NCBI RefSeq assembly: GCF_000770925.1
Contig: NZ_JDTK01000007.1
Location: forward strand, 1 to 53,236
Origin: Bifidobacterium ruminantium DSM 6489
GTDB lineage: Bacteria > Actinomycetota > Actinomycetes > Actinomycetales > Bifidobacteriaceae
Length of the DNA: 53,236 nt
Direction: 5' to 3'
Shown here: positions 1 through 9,620 of the stretch, in pieces
Layout of the letters: each line of letters starts with the position of its first letter
How positions within the stretch are numbered: position 1 is the stretch's first letter
The notes under the pieces: generated by a model
Database searches by the model: none
What the model was told of the DNA's origin: nothing
Seen by the model: only the letters and a program-made list of their open reading frames with translations
Translations under genes and position numbers: made by a program

Positions 1-30
1 CACTACTCCCGGTTTCGGGAACTATGGAAA

Positions 31-1458
31 CTACTTGATGGCGTTCAGCCACTGCTCCTTGGTGGCCTTTTCGGCCTCAAGCTTGGACTTCTTCTTCGGA
101 TCGGACTCGGCGGCGATCTTCGCGTCAAGCTCCTCGAGCTGGGCGTTTAGCTGCTCTTCGAAGGAGTTCTTGCGGGCGTCGGCCTCCGGATCGGACTGCT
201 TCCAAACGGCGTCCTCGACGGCCTTGATCTGCTTATCCACGGCATCAAGACGGCTTTCGATGCGATGGACCTCGTCTCGCGGAACGTAGCCGATCTGATC
301 CCATTCCTCCTGGATGGCGGCCAACGCCTGACGGGCCTGCTTGGCCTCCTTCTCATCCTTGACCGGCACCAAAGCCTCGGCCTTGGTCAGCAGCTCCTCC
401 TTCTTGGCGAGATTCTCCTTTTCGGAGGAGCTGATCTGCTCACGATCGGCCTGACGGGCATTGAAGAAGGTGTCAGCCGCCGCGCGGAAACGCGCCCACA
501 GCGCGTCATCGTCACGACGACCCGCACGACCCGCCTTCTTCCAACGATCCATCAGCTCGTTGAACTTGCGGGATGTTTCGACCCAGGCGGTGGAGTCCTG
601 AATCTGCTCGGCCTCGGCGATGATGGCCTCCTTCGTGGCCTTGGCGGCGCTACGCTCCTCATCGCGACCCTGGGCCCACTTGCGGCGGGCGCTGTTGAAG
701 GTGGTGCGTGCGGAGGAGAAGCGTGCCCACAGCGCATCCGCATCGGTCTTGTTGAGACGGACGCTGTTGCGCTGATGCTCCTGCCACTGCTGGAAGAGCG
801 AACGGAACTTGTCGGCGGTGGAACGCCAGTTGGTGTTGTCTCCCAAGGAATTGGCCAAGGCCTCCGCCTTCTCCACGATCGCGGTGCGTTCCGCCAGCGC
901 CTTGGCGACAGCGGCCTTATGCGCCTCGCTGAGTTCGGTCTTCTTGGCCTCTCCAGCCTCCTTCAGTGCGGTGAACTGGTTCTTGATCGCCTCAAGGTCA
1001 CCGACGACGGCCGGCTGTTCGGTTTCGGAGGAGAGGGTCTTGATGGTCTCGTCGATCTCATGGCTCTTCACATTGTTGGACCTGAGCCTGTTGGCGAACA
1101 GGTCGAGCTTGGCCTTCAGATCCAGATAGCGGCGCGCGTACAGCGCCAGAGCCTCTTCCTTGGAGGCATCCGGGAACTGTCCGACCTCACGTTCCCCTTC
1201 TCCGTCCTTCACGAACACCGTGCCGTCATCGGCGACGCGGCCGAAAGTCTCGGCCGCCTTGACGTCCTCCTCGGAGAATCCGGTGGTCGCCGGCGCGCGC
1301 TTCGGCGTCTTCTTGGCGAAGGCCGCAGGGCTCGGCGCATGCGGCTTCATGGCCGCTGGGCTCGGGACGGCCGGTTTGCTGGCCTGGGTTGCGGGCGTCG
1401 CTGCCTGCTCGGTGGTTTCGGTGGTGTTTTCGGACGCGGTGACATTCTCGTCGGCCAT
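31..1458 (-). CDS. DUF349 domain-containing coiled-coil protein
   Basis: A 475-residue, highly charged protein without membrane segments. The first ~65 residues are low-complexity and rich in Ala, Pro and Thr, and contain a short repeat (PSPAAMKPH / PSPAAFAKK). The rest is mostly helical, with recurring Trp-containing units (TNWRSTADKFRSLFQQW, TAWVETSRKFNELMDRW, EEWDQIG) characteristic of tandem DUF349 repeats. The family is widespread in actinobacteria and its biochemical role is not settled, so no function is assigned. The ATG at 1458 has a good AAGGAG ribosome site seven bases upstream. It is divergent from hisS, with about 114 bp between the two start codons. Confidence 0.85.
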   Translation of the reverse strand: MADENVTASENTTETTEQAATPATQASKPAVPSPAAMKPHAPSPAAFAKKTPKRAPATTGFSEEDVKAAETFGRVADDGTVFVKDGEGEREVGQFPDASKEEALALYARRYLDLKAKLDLFANRLRSNNVKSHEIDETIKTLSSETEQPAVVGDLEAIKNQFTALKEAGEAKKTELSEAHKAAVAKALAERTAIVEKAEALANSLGDNTNWRSTADKFRSLFQQWQEHQRNSVRLNKTDADALWARFSSARTTFNSARRKWAQGRDEERSAAKATKEAIIAEAEQIQDSTAWVETSRKFNELMDRWKKAGRAGRRDDDALWARFRAAADTFFNARQADREQISSSEKENLAKKEELLTKAEALVPVKDEKEAKQARQALAAIQEEWDQIGYVPRDEVHRIESRLDAVDKQIKAVEDAVWKQSDPEADARKNSFEEQLNAQLEELDAKIAAESDPKKKSKLEAEKATKEQWLNAIK

Positions 1459-1558
1459 GGCCAGCTCCTTACGTAAGCTTCATGTAGTGCAGGGGCAACG
1501 GTCGATGACGCCGTCTTCCAAACCTTGAAAAACGCGCGGCATTTTCCGTAACCTCATT

Positions 1559-1572
1559 TATTATAGAGAACC
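1559..1572 (+). promoter_or_regulatory. Candidate -10 box directly before hisS (leaderless mRNA)
   Basis: TATTAT (1559-1564), overlapping TATAGA (1562-1567), ends 8 bases before the GTG start of hisS and there is no Shine-Dalgarno sequence. Transcription would begin at or next to the start codon, giving a leaderless mRNA, which is common in actinobacteria. No good -35 box was found. Confidence 0.45.
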
Positions 1573-2964
1573 GTGGCTAAAGGTGCATCTATTTCAGGAT
1601 TTCCAGAGTGGCTCCCCTCTGAGCGTGTTGTGGAGCAGCGTGTCATTGACACGCTCCGTAACGTATTCGAGCTGAATGGTTTCATAGGCATTGAAACCCG
1701 TGCGGTTGAGCAGGGTTCCAGCCTGCTCAAGAAAGGCGAGACCAGCAAGGAGATATATCTGCTGAGCCGTCTCCAGGAGGTCGGACATGAATCCGACACT
1801 CCGATTGAGGACCGTCTTGGCCTGCACTTCGATCTGACCGTTCCGCTGAGCCGCTATGTCGTCGAGCATTCCGGCGATTTGACATTCCCGTTCAAGCGTT
1901 GGCAGATTCAGAAGGTCTGGCGTGGCGAGCGTCCGCAGGAAGGCCGTTTCCGTGAATTCGTGCAGGCCGATATCGATGTGATCGGCAATGGTGATCTGCC
2001 CGACCATTACGAGGTCGAGCTTCCGCTGGTCATGGTGTCGGCATTGGAGCGTCTGCGCGAGTTCGGCCTGCCGAAGGCCACCGTGCACGCGAACAACCGC
2101 AAGCTTTCCGAAGGCTTCTACCGCGGTCTGGGGCTTACCGACATCGAAGGCGTGTTGCGTGAGATCGACAAGCTTGACAAGATCGGCGCCGACGAGGTGG
2201 CCAAGCTGCTCGTCGAGGGTTGCGGAGCCGACGAGGGGCAGGCCCGTGCATGCCTCGAGCTGGCCGAGCTGACAGCGGCCAACGGCAAGGAACTGTCCGA
2301 GAAATTCGATGCGCTGTGCTCCAAGCACGGCATCGCGGCCGATTCCGACGCTTATGTGCTGGCCCGTCAGGGTCTTGACACCTTGGCGATGATCGTGGAT
2401 GAGGCGGCGCGCATCCGTCCGGGCTCCGTGATCGCGGATCTGAAGATCGCCCGAGGTCTGGACTACTACACCGGTTCCGTGTATGAGACCTTCCTCGACG
2501 GCGCCGCGGCTTTGGGATCCATCTGCTCCGGAGGCCGTTACGACAACCTCGCCTCGCAGGGCAACAAGAAGTACCCGGGCGTGGGCCTGTCCATCGGCCT
2601 GTCCCGTCTGGTCTCCTATATGCTGCATACCGCGGGCGCCCACGCCAACCGCGTATCCCCGGCATCCGTGCTGGTGGCCGTGTGGAACGAGTCCGATCGT
2701 TCCGCCTCCAACCTGATCGCCAACCAGCTTCGAGCCCGTGGCATCGCCGCGGATGTGGCCCCGACCGCCGCCAAGCTCGGCAAGCAGATCAAGTACGCCG
2801 ACAAACTCGGCATACCGTACGTCTGGTTCCCGGCTGACGCTTCCGAGGAAGGCGCCCAGGACGAGGTCAAGAACATCGTCACGGGAGACCAGAAGCCGGC
2901 CGATGCACAGTCTTGGGAGCCGGATACTGTGTATGCCCAGCAAACCGTTACCGTTGAAGCCTGA
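1573..2964 (+). CDS. hisS: Histidyl-tRNA synthetase
   Basis: A class II aminoacyl-tRNA synthetase that charges tRNA-His with histidine in the cytoplasm. At 463 residues it is slightly longer than the usual ~420-430. Motif 2 ([20 protein letters not shown]) is clear. The histidine-binding segment ([13 protein letters not shown]) and the motif 3 region ([11 protein letters not shown]) are both present. The C-terminal ~100 residues match the anticodon-binding domain ([10 protein letters not shown] onward). The start is a GTG immediately after a -10-like TATAGA, with no ribosome site, so translation is probably leaderless. aspS follows after 44 bp on the same strand, an arrangement common in Gram-positive bacteria. 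Confidence 0.96.
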   Translation: MAKGASISGFPEWLPSERVVEQRVIDTLRNVFELNGFIGIETRAVEQGSSLLKKGETSKEIYLLSRLQEVGHESDTPIEDRLGLHFDLTVPLSRYVVEHSGDLTFPFKRWQIQKVWRGERPQEGRFREFVQADIDVIGNGDLPDHYEVELPLVMVSALERLREFGLPKATVHANNRKLSEGFYRGLGLTDIEGVLREIDKLDKIGADEVAKLLVEGCGADEGQARACLELAELTAANGKELSEKFDALCSKHGIAADSDAYVLARQGLDTLAMIVDEAARIRPGSVIADLKIARGLDYYTGSVYETFLDGAAALGSICSGGRYDNLASQGNKKYPGVGLSIGLSRLVSYMLHTAGAHANRVSPASVLVAVWNESDRSASNLIANQLRARGIAADVAPTAAKLGKQIKYADKLGIPYVWFPADASEEGAQDEVKNIVTGDQKPADAQSWEPDTVYAQQTVTVEA

Positions 2965-3008
2965 CATCGCAGGACTTCGCAAATAGAGGATTAAGGAATA
3001 GGGGAAGC

Positions 3009-4808
3009 ATGAGCCAGACGGCTTACAGAACACATCATGCAACCGAAGTGACCGAAGATCTCGTCGGCCAGAAGGTGACGCTCGCCGGTTGGGTGGATCG
3101 TCGCCGTGACCACGGTGGCGTGGCATTCATCGACCTGCGCGACAACACCGGTCTGGTGCAGGTCGTCATCTATGACGAGGAGATGGCTCGTCCGCTGCGT
3201 TCCGAGTTCGTGATCCAGGTCGTCGGCGAGGTTCGTCTGCGTCCGGATGGCAACGAGAACGAGCATCTGGCCACCGGTAAGATCGAAGTCGTGGCTGAAA
3301 GCATCGAAGTGCTGGCCAAGTCCGATGCTCTGCCGTTCCAGGTCTCCACGGCGCTTGAGAACGAGTCCGAGAACAAGCTGCCGGGCGAGGACGTGCGTTT
3401 GAAGTACCGTTACCTCGACCTGCGTCGTCCGTCCATGCAGCGCAACTTGAAGCTGCGTGCGCAGATGTCGAAGGCCGCACGACACGCTTTGGAGGAAATG
3501 GGCTTCGAGGAGATTGAGACGCCGACCATGATCAAGTCCACGCCGGAAGGCGCCCGCGACTTCGTGGTGCCGGCCCGTCTGGTGCCGGGCTCTTGGTACG
3601 CCCTGCCGCAGTCCCCGCAGCTGCTGAAGCAGCTGCTCATGGTCTCCGGTGTGGAACGCTACTACCAGTTGGCCCGCTGCTACCGTGACGAGGATTTCCG
3701 CGCGGATCGTCAGCCGGAGTTCACCCAGCTCGATATGGAGATGGCGTTCGTGGACCAGGAGGATGTGATGGCCATGGCCGAGAAGGTCATCGCGGCCATC
3801 TGGAAGTCCGCCGGATACGACATCAAGCTGCCGATCCAGCGCATCACTTGGCAGGACGCCATGGATAAGTATGGTTCCGACAAGCCGGATCTGCGCTTCG
3901 GCAACCCGCTGATCGAGCTGACCGATTACTTCAAGAACACGCCGTTCCGTGTGTTCCAGGCTCCGTATGTCGGTGCCGTGCTTTTCAAGGGCGGTGCGGC
4001 CACGCCTCGCCGTCAGTTCGACGCATGGCAGGATTGGGCCAAGCAGCGTGGAGCCAAGGGCTTGGCCTATGTGGTCTTCGCCGAGAACGGCGATCTCAAG
4101 GGCCCGGTCGCCAAGAACCTCTCCGAAGAGGAGCGCAATGGCCTGAAGGAGGCCGTTGGCGCCGAAGATGGCGATGCGGTGTTCTTCGCGGCCGGCCGTC
4201 GCACTTCCTCTCAGGAGCTGCTGGGCGCGGTGCGCGTCGAACTCGCCCGTCGTGCCGGTCTGCTCAAGCCCGACGATTTCGCATTCACGTGGGTGGTGGA
4301 CTTCCCGCTGTTCAAGCCGACCGACGATCCGGATGACGATGATGTGGCCGTCGGCCATTCCAAGTGGACCTCCATGCATCATCCGTTCACCATGCCGTCC
4401 AAGGATTGGATCGACAAGTTCGACAAGGATCCTGAGCACGCCATGTCCGATTCCTACGACATCGTGTGCAACGGCAACGAGATGGGTGGCGGTTCCGTTC
4501 GTATCCACCGTGACGATATCCAGGATCGTGTGCTCGATGTGCTCGGTATCACGCCGGAAGAGGCTGCCGACAAGTTCGGCTTCCTGCTCGAGGCTTTCAA
4601 GTATGGTGCTCCGCCGCACGCGGGCATCGCTCTCGGTTGGGATCGTACCGCAGCCATCTTGGCGGGCGCCGACTCCATCCGCGACGTCATCGCCTTCCCG
4701 AAGGCGGGTGGCGGCCGTGACCCGCTGACCGGCGCCCCGGCTCCAATCTCCGCCGAGCAACGTGCCGAGACCGGCGTCGATTACGATCCAGATGAGGATG
4801 AGGACTGA
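3009..4808 (+). CDS. aspS: Aspartyl-tRNA synthetase (possibly non-discriminating)
   Basis: A 599-residue bacterial-type AspRS. An N-terminal OB-fold anticodon domain (~1-110) is followed by the class II catalytic core with motif 2 ([18 protein letters not shown]), the bacterial GAD insertion (~290-420) and motif 3 ([13 protein letters not shown]). The start is preceded by AGGGGAAGC. His35 (in RRRDHGG) and Gly81 (in RPDGNEN) correspond to the His and Gly described for the non-discriminating enzyme of Pseudomonas, which also aspartylates tRNA-Asn. That reading is inference and would require a GatCAB amidotransferase elsewhere in the genome. It is probably co-transcribed with hisS, and a strong terminator follows. 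Confidence 0.96.
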   Translation: MSQTAYRTHHATEVTEDLVGQKVTLAGWVDRRRDHGGVAFIDLRDNTGLVQVVIYDEEMARPLRSEFVIQVVGEVRLRPDGNENEHLATGKIEVVAESIEVLAKSDALPFQVSTALENESENKLPGEDVRLKYRYLDLRRPSMQRNLKLRAQMSKAARHALEEMGFEEIETPTMIKSTPEGARDFVVPARLVPGSWYALPQSPQLLKQLLMVSGVERYYQLARCYRDEDFRADRQPEFTQLDMEMAFVDQEDVMAMAEKVIAAIWKSAGYDIKLPIQRITWQDAMDKYGSDKPDLRFGNPLIELTDYFKNTPFRVFQAPYVGAVLFKGGAATPRRQFDAWQDWAKQRGAKGLAYVVFAENGDLKGPVAKNLSEEERNGLKEAVGAEDGDAVFFAAGRRTSSQELLGAVRVELARRAGLLKPDDFAFTWVVDFPLFKPTDDPDDDDVAVGHSKWTSMHHPFTMPSKDWIDKFDKDPEHAMSDSYDIVCNGNEMGGGSVRIHRDDIQDRVLDVLGITPEEAADKFGFLLEAFKYGAPPHAGIALGWDRTAAILAGADSIRDVIAFPKAGGGRDPLTGAPAPISAEQRAETGVDYDPDEDED

Positions 4809-4833
4809 TAGTCTTCCTGCCTGAAAGCGAATG

Positions 4834-4871
4834 AAGGCGTCCGTACGCGATTGGCGTGCGGACGCCTTTTT
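4834..4871 (+). terminator. Rho-independent terminator of aspS
   Basis: A 15-bp stem (4834-4848 with 4854-4868, one G-U pair) with a five-base loop is followed by a run of T (CCTTTTTAC). It closes the hisS-aspS unit. Confidence 0.9.
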
Positions 4872-4970
4872 ACTTGTGATTTCATTCATAAAACGATATG
4901 CGTCGTCTCATATTCTGGGCAAAGTGAGACGAACGGACGGCTGGGAAACATAAATTTCCTATTCATTTCC

Positions 4971-4982
4971 TATACTGCCCGT
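4971..4982 (+). promoter_or_regulatory. Candidate -10 box of the glu operon (leaderless start)
   Basis: TATACT at 4971-4976 ends six bases before the ATG at 4983. There is no ribosome site between them, so transcription probably begins at or near the ATG. The -35 region is weak. Confidence 0.45.
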
Positions 4983-5780
4983 ATGTCTGAAATCAAAGAA
5001 ACCGAAGCGAAGCGTTCCATCATGCCGGATGCTGGGGCGGACGACAGGCCGCTCGTCGAACTGACCCATGTCGAAAAGCATTATGGCGACCTGCATGTGC
5101 TTAAAGACATTAATCTTACCGTAAGAAAAGGCGAGGTGCTCGTCATCGTCGGTCCGTCCGGATCCGGCAAATCCACGATGTGCCGCACCATCAACCGTCT
5201 GGAGACCATCGACTCCGGAGACATCCGCATCGACGGCAAGCCGCTGCCGCAGGAGGGCAAGGAGCTCGCCAGTCTGCGTGCGGAAGTGGGCATGGTGTTC
5301 CAGTCCTTCAATCTTTTCGCCAACAAGACCATTCTGGAAAATGTGACATTGGCGCCGATCAAGGTCCGTCGCATGGACAAGAAGGAGGCCGAGGACCTCG
5401 CCATGGATCTGCTGGGACGCGTGGGCGTGGCCTCCCAGGCCAAAAAGATGCCGTCTCAGCTTTCCGGCGGCCAGCAGCAGCGCGTCGCCATCGCCCGCGC
5501 CCTCGCCATGCAGCCGAAAGTCATGCTGTTCGACGAGCCGACCTCCGCGCTCGATCCGGAAATGGTCAATGAGGTGCTCGACGTCATGGTAGAGCTGGCC
5601 CATGAGGGCATGACCATGCTGTGCGTGACCCACGAGATGGGCTTCGCACGCAAGGTGGCCGACAAGGTCGTGTTCATGGCTGACGGTCAGATCCTCGAAC
5701 AGAGCACGCCGGAGGAATTCTTCGAACATCCGAAGACGGACCGTGCCAAGGACTTCCTGTCGAAGATCCTCACCCACTGA
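4983..5780 (+). CDS. gluA: Glutamate/polar amino acid ABC transporter, ATP-binding protein
   Basis: A 265-residue ABC ATPase that powers a polar amino acid importer. Walker A is GPSGSGKST, the signature is [19 protein letters not shown], Walker B is [13 protein letters not shown], and the switch histidine is in VTHEMGFA. The family is that of GlnQ and GluA. The four genes lie in the order ATPase, binding lipoprotein, permease, permease, the same as gluABCD of Corynebacterium, so glutamate (or glutamine/aspartate) is the likely substrate. The frame is open further upstream, but the ATG at 4983 follows a -10 box directly and begins just before the conserved domain. Confidence 0.92.
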   Translation: MSEIKETEAKRSIMPDAGADDRPLVELTHVEKHYGDLHVLKDINLTVRKGEVLVIVGPSGSGKSTMCRTINRLETIDSGDIRIDGKPLPQEGKELASLRAEVGMVFQSFNLFANKTILENVTLAPIKVRRMDKKEAEDLAMDLLGRVGVASQAKKMPSQLSGGQQQRVAIARALAMQPKVMLFDEPTSALDPEMVNEVLDVMVELAHEGMTMLCVTHEMGFARKVADKVVFMADGQILEQSTPEEFFEHPKTDRAKDFLSKILTH

Positions 5781-5816
5781 CAGTGATGTGAAATACCGAC
5801 AAAAGAGGAAATCCCA

Positions 5817-6662
5817 ATGAAGAAACCATTATCCATTGCGGTGAAACGCATGCTCCGCAGAGGCATGGCGGCGCTTTGCGCGTTCGCGTGCGTGTTCGCC
5901 GTCTCCGCGTGCGGCGCGGATGACGCGGATGGCAGAATCCGCATCGGCATCAAATTCGACCAGCCGGGCCTGGGCTTCAAAAAGAACGGCACCTACGTCG
6001 GCTTCGATGTGGACGTCGCCAAATACATCGCCAGAAAGCTCGGCTATTCCGAGGACCAGATCGTCTGGAAGGAGGCGCCGTCCAAGCAGCGTGAGGCCAT
6101 GCTGCAGAACGGCGACGTCGACTTCATCGTGGCGACCTATTCGATCACCGACGAACGCAAGAGGGTCGTATCCTTCGCGGGGCCGTATTTCGTGGCGGGA
6201 CAGGATCTGCTGGTCCGCAAGGACGAGAAGGGCATCGACGGCCCGGAGGATCTCAACGGCAAACGTCTGTGCTCGGTGACGGGATCCACATCCGCAGTGA
6301 CGGTCAAGGAGAAGTTCGCCAACGAGGTGCAGCTTATGGAGCAGCCCGGCTATGCCGAATGCGCGACCGCGCTGTTCTCCGGCATCGTTGACGCGGTGAC
6401 CACGGACGACATCATCCTGGCCGGCCTGGCTTCGGCGTCGCGCGGACGTCTGCGCGTGGTGGGCAAGCCATTCACCCAGGAATACTATGGCGTCGGCATC
6501 AAGAAAGGCAACACGAAACTCGCCAGGAACATCAACAACGCCATCTCCGAAATGATCAAGGACGGTTCCTGGAAGCGAGCCATCGCCGACAACACGAAGG
6601 GCGTTGACTACACGCCGGACGCTAAATACAATCCGCCGAAACCGAAGGAAGGGGAGAAGTGA
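5817..6662 (+). CDS. gluB: Glutamate/polar amino acid ABC transporter, substrate-binding lipoprotein
   Basis: A 281-residue solute-binding protein. The N-terminus has a basic stretch, a hydrophobic core and a lipobox (VSAC, Cys32), so it should be lipid-anchored on the outer face of the membrane. The mature part fits the type II periplasmic binding fold of SBP family 3: the GFDVDVAKYIARKLGY region, then the DFIVATYSIT region and the TTDDIILAG region. An AAAGAGGAAA ribosome site precedes the ATG. Its stop overlaps the start of the next gene by one base (TGATG), indicating translational coupling. Confidence 0.93.
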   Translation: MKKPLSIAVKRMLRRGMAALCAFACVFAVSACGADDADGRIRIGIKFDQPGLGFKKNGTYVGFDVDVAKYIARKLGYSEDQIVWKEAPSKQREAMLQNGDVDFIVATYSITDERKRVVSFAGPYFVAGQDLLVRKDEKGIDGPEDLNGKRLCSVTGSTSAVTVKEKFANEVQLMEQPGYAECATALFSGIVDAVTTDDIILAGLASASRGRLRVVGKPFTQEYYGVGIKKGNTKLARNINNAISEMIKDGSWKRAIADNTKGVDYTPDAKYNPPKPKEGEK

Positions 6663-7339
6663 TGGAAGCGTTTATTTCGCTGTTCAGCCAATACGATGTG
6701 CCGGCCGCCTTCCTGGTGAATATCGAGCTGACCCTATGGTCGGCTTTGTTCTCCATGATCCTCGGCGTCATCCTCGTGATGATGCGCATTTCGCCGGTCG
6801 CCTCGCTCCGCACCGTTTCCTGCGCCTACGTGGAACTGTTCAAGAACATGCCATTGACCATCATTATGGTGTTCATGGTGCTTGGCGCCTACGCCCAGTT
6901 GAAGCTCAGCTTCTCCGATACTTTCGCCACCAATTTCTTCTGGCTGGCAGTGACCGGTCTGAGCCTGTACACCGCGGCTTTCGTGTGCGAATCGCTGCGT
7001 TCCGGCATCAATACGGTGCCAATCGGACAGGCGGAGGCAGCCCGTGCACTGGGACTCAACTTCATGCAGTCCGCCACGCAGATCATCCTGCCGCAGGCCT
7101 TCCGCGGATCCGTGGCGCCTTTGGGCAACACTCTGATCGCGTTGCTGAAGAACTCCACCGTTGCGGCGGCTGCGTCCGTGGCCACGGAGACGTCCTCGTT
7201 GATGAGCGAAATGATCGAATACCGTTCCGATGTGATCGTCCCGATCTTCCTGATTTTCGCATTCGGCTACGTGATTCTGATTATTCCGATCGGCATGCTG
7301 ACCACATATCTGTCCAACAAACTCGCAGTGAGGAGGTGA
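6662..7339 (+). CDS. gluC: Glutamate ABC transporter permease GluC
   Basis: A 225-residue inner-membrane permease of the HisM/GlnP family with about five hydrophobic segments. The conserved EAA loop is visible (GQAEAARALGLNFMQS, then the ILPQAFR region). The ATG at 6662 overlaps the gluB stop and has GGGAGAAG just upstream. A GTG one codon earlier is possible but less likely. It should form a heterodimeric channel with GluD. Confidence 0.92.
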   Translation: MEAFISLFSQYDVPAAFLVNIELTLWSALFSMILGVILVMMRISPVASLRTVSCAYVELFKNMPLTIIMVFMVLGAYAQLKLSFSDTFATNFFWLAVTGLSLYTAAFVCESLRSGINTVPIGQAEAARALGLNFMQSATQIILPQAFRGSVAPLGNTLIALLKNSTVAAAASVATETSSLMSEMIEYRSDVIVPIFLIFAFGYVILIIPIGMLTTYLSNKLAVRR

Positions 7340-7345
7340 CGCGCC

Positions 7346-8506
7346 ATGGCAAGCAATGAAAGCGCGGTGTTGTTCGACCAGCCGGGCCCGAAGGGCCGCA
7401 AGACCATCCGTATCGTCAATTGGATAGCCGGCATCATCTTCGCGGTGGTGCTTGTGCTGATCCTCATGCGTCTGCACAATCCGCCGGACGGCGAGAACCA
7501 GCTGAGCTGGGAACTGTGGAAACCGGCGCTTGACGCCGAAGCATGGACCGACTTCTATCTTCCGGGTCTGTGGGCGACGATTCGGGCCTCGGTCCTGGCC
7601 GTCATCGGAGCCGTGGTGTTCGGTCTGCTCTTCGGTATCGGACGACTGCTGCCGAACGTGATTATACGTGCGGTCTCCGGCGCGATCGTTGAATTCGCAC
7701 GTGCGGTTCCTGTGCTTCTGCTCATGATCTTCTTCTGGCGTTGGTTCGCCTTCGCGGGATTGCCCAGTCCGGCATACTGGGCCGTTGTGCTCGCCTTGGT
7801 GATCTACAACGGTTCCGTGGTGGCCGAACTGGTGCGTTCCGGTGTGGGCAACCTGCCGAATGGTCAGCGTGAGGCGTCGCTTGCCTTGGGATTGACCCGC
7901 ACGCAGTCGCTGATTCAGATAGAGGTGCCCCAGGCCATCTACGCCATGTTGCCGGCGGCTGTGACCCAGCTGGTCGTGGTGCTGAAAGACACCGCGCTCG
8001 GATCGATCATCATGTACACGGATCTGCTGCAGGAATCACGCCGTCTCGGTTCGATGTACTTCAACATTCTGCAGACCCTGGTGGTGGCCGCGGTCGTGTA
8101 TTTCATCGTCTGCTGGCTGCTGAGCCGTCTCGCCGAATGGCTTCCGTCGCGCATGCAGCAGCATACCGCCGCGCCGGCCGAGCCTGAGCCGGTCGCCCCG
8201 ATCGCCATCATGGATCCGTCGAATGTGAATCAGATCGCCGTGGCCAAGGAAGGCGTGCCGCTCGGCGGCGCCCAACGCCTGTACCATGTGCATCACCGTG
8301 GCACGAACGCGTCGATTCACCGTTGGCGTGAGACGCGTTACGTCCAGGGATATGACGAGACGCATCCCGAAAGCCAGATCGAGTTCGACAAAAACGGCAA
8401 ACCCATCAAGGACAATCCATTGGAGGACCTGATGAAGGAAGCCAAGAAAAAGGAGGCCGAGCACCATCAGGGAAAAGGCCAGTCGAAGACTGATCGGGAA
8501 TCCTGA
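7346..8506 (+). CDS. gluD: Glutamate ABC transporter permease GluD with long C-terminal tail
   Basis: A 386-residue permease. The first ~270 residues are a typical HisM-family membrane domain (EAA loop NGQREASLALGLTRTQS, then the EVPQAIYAMLP region). From about residue 275 a ~110-residue hydrophilic extension follows. It is rich in Pro, Glu, His and Lys, ends in a basic stretch (LMKEAKKKEAEHHQGK), and is predicted to be cytoplasmic. Family members are usually around 270-300 residues, so the tail is unusual. An AGGAGG ribosome site lies upstream. It is the last gene of the operon and a hairpin follows. Confidence 0.92.
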   Translation: MASNESAVLFDQPGPKGRKTIRIVNWIAGIIFAVVLVLILMRLHNPPDGENQLSWELWKPALDAEAWTDFYLPGLWATIRASVLAVIGAVVFGLLFGIGRLLPNVIIRAVSGAIVEFARAVPVLLLMIFFWRWFAFAGLPSPAYWAVVLALVIYNGSVVAELVRSGVGNLPNGQREASLALGLTRTQSLIQIEVPQAIYAMLPAAVTQLVVVLKDTALGSIIMYTDLLQESRRLGSMYFNILQTLVVAAVVYFIVCWLLSRLAEWLPSRMQQHTAAPAEPEPVAPIAIMDPSNVNQIAVAKEGVPLGGAQRLYHVHHRGTNASIHRWRETRYVQGYDETHPESQIEFDKNGKPIKDNPLEDLMKEAKKKEAEHHQGKGQSKTDRES

Positions 8507-8526
8507 CGGCTCATATGGCTTGTGAT

Positions 8527-8577
8527 ATGGCCGGTGTTTTGGAGACGCGCGCATGCGAAATCCGGGACACCGGCCAT
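8527..8577 (+). terminator. Hairpin after gluD
   Basis: An 11-bp perfect inverted repeat (ATGGCCGGTGT 8527-8537, ACACCGGCCAT 8567-8577) with a 29-base loop. There is no real T-run, so termination is less certain than for the other hairpins. Confidence 0.45.
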
Positions 8578-8633
8578 TGTCATGCCTAGGATGCAATCAT
8601 CATCATGTCTGATATCAAGCAAGGAGGCTTGAA

Positions 8634-9620
8634 ATGGCGGATAAGAGCAAGGATCCGAAGATGACGCCGATTGCGAAGACGCTGAACAAGGTGGAGAACA
8701 GGCTGGCGCAGGGGGCGAATTGCGGTTCCGTCGCCGAGGGGCTGGCGAACGTGGCCAAGGCAAGCGAACTGCTGAGCTCGGTATGGACGCTGCCGCCGGG
8801 CCAATTGCTGCGATTCCACCACGATGTCGACGTCGCCACTGTGAACGGCGGGGCCACGCCGGGGTTCGATGGCAACAAGGAGGACGCCGAACGGTTCATA
8901 GCCATCAGTTCGTCGGAAATCGCCCGTTACCAGCGGTTGATGTACGCCAATGGCGTGAAAGGCTCGCATCATCGCCTGCTGATTGTGTTGCAGGGCATGG
9001 ACGCGTCAGGCAAGGGTGGCATCGTGCGCCACGTGTTCAGCCAGGGCGATCCGATGGGCATGCACTACCATGGTTTCGGCGCGCCGAAAGGCGAGGAATT
9101 GGACCACGATTATCTGTGGCGCATCAAGCGCGAGCTGCCGGCGAATGGGTGGATTTCCATCTTCGATCGGTCGCATTACGAGGACATCGTCATGCCGCGC
9201 ATCTACAAGACCCAGCCGGAGGAGGTCTGGCAGTCGCGGTACGACGAGATTAACCGTTTCGAATCGCAGTTGGCGTCCGATGGCTGCACCATCATCAAGA
9301 TCTTCCTCGTGGTAAGCAAGGAGGAGCAGAAACGTCACTTCCTGAGCCGTCTTGAGGATTCGACCAAATATTGGAAGTTCGATCCGAGCGATCTCGAAGC
9401 GCGCGCACGCTGGGACGAATACATGGCCGCATGGCAGGACGTGTTCCTGCGCACCAGCACGGACCAGGCGCCGTGGTATCTGGTGCCCGCTGACAACCGC
9501 TGGTACTCGAGGGCGGTCGTCTCCGAACTGCTGCGCAACACGCTTAGGAACATGAATATGATCTGGCCTCCGCTCGAAGTCGACGCCGACGAGATGCGTC
9601 GTCAGTTGGAGACCATGTAA
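8634..9620 (+). CDS. ppk2: Polyphosphate kinase 2 (PPK2) family phosphotransferase
   Basis: A 328-residue one-domain PPK2 protein. PPK2 enzymes move phosphate between polyphosphate and nucleotides. Walker A is GMDASGKGG (121-129), the Walker B/lid region contains IFDRSHYED (176-184), and the basic HFLSRLEDSTKYWKF region is conserved. Which nucleotide it prefers (AMP, ADP or GDP) cannot be read from the sequence. It starts with ATG after an AAGGAGG site. Its last 19 bases overlap the end of the convergent helicase gene. Confidence 0.9.
   Translation: MADKSKDPKMTPIAKTLNKVENRLAQGANCGSVAEGLANVAKASELLSSVWTLPPGQLLRFHHDVDVATVNGGATPGFDGNKEDAERFIAISSSEIARYQRLMYANGVKGSHHRLLIVLQGMDASGKGGIVRHVFSQGDPMGMHYHGFGAPKGEELDHDYLWRIKRELPANGWISIFDRSHYEDIVMPRIYKTQPEEVWQSRYDEINRFESQLASDGCTIIKIFLVVSKEEQKRHFLSRLEDSTKYWKFDPSDLEARARWDEYMAAWQDVFLRTSTDQAPWYLVPADNRWYSRAVVSELLRNTLRNMNMIWPPLEVDADEMRRQLETM

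Noticed and set aside
3166..4690. Long open frames on the opposite strand and other frames of hisS, aspS, metY, ecfA and the helicase
   Set aside because: They follow the third-position GC bias of the real genes, show no conserved motifs and no ribosome sites.
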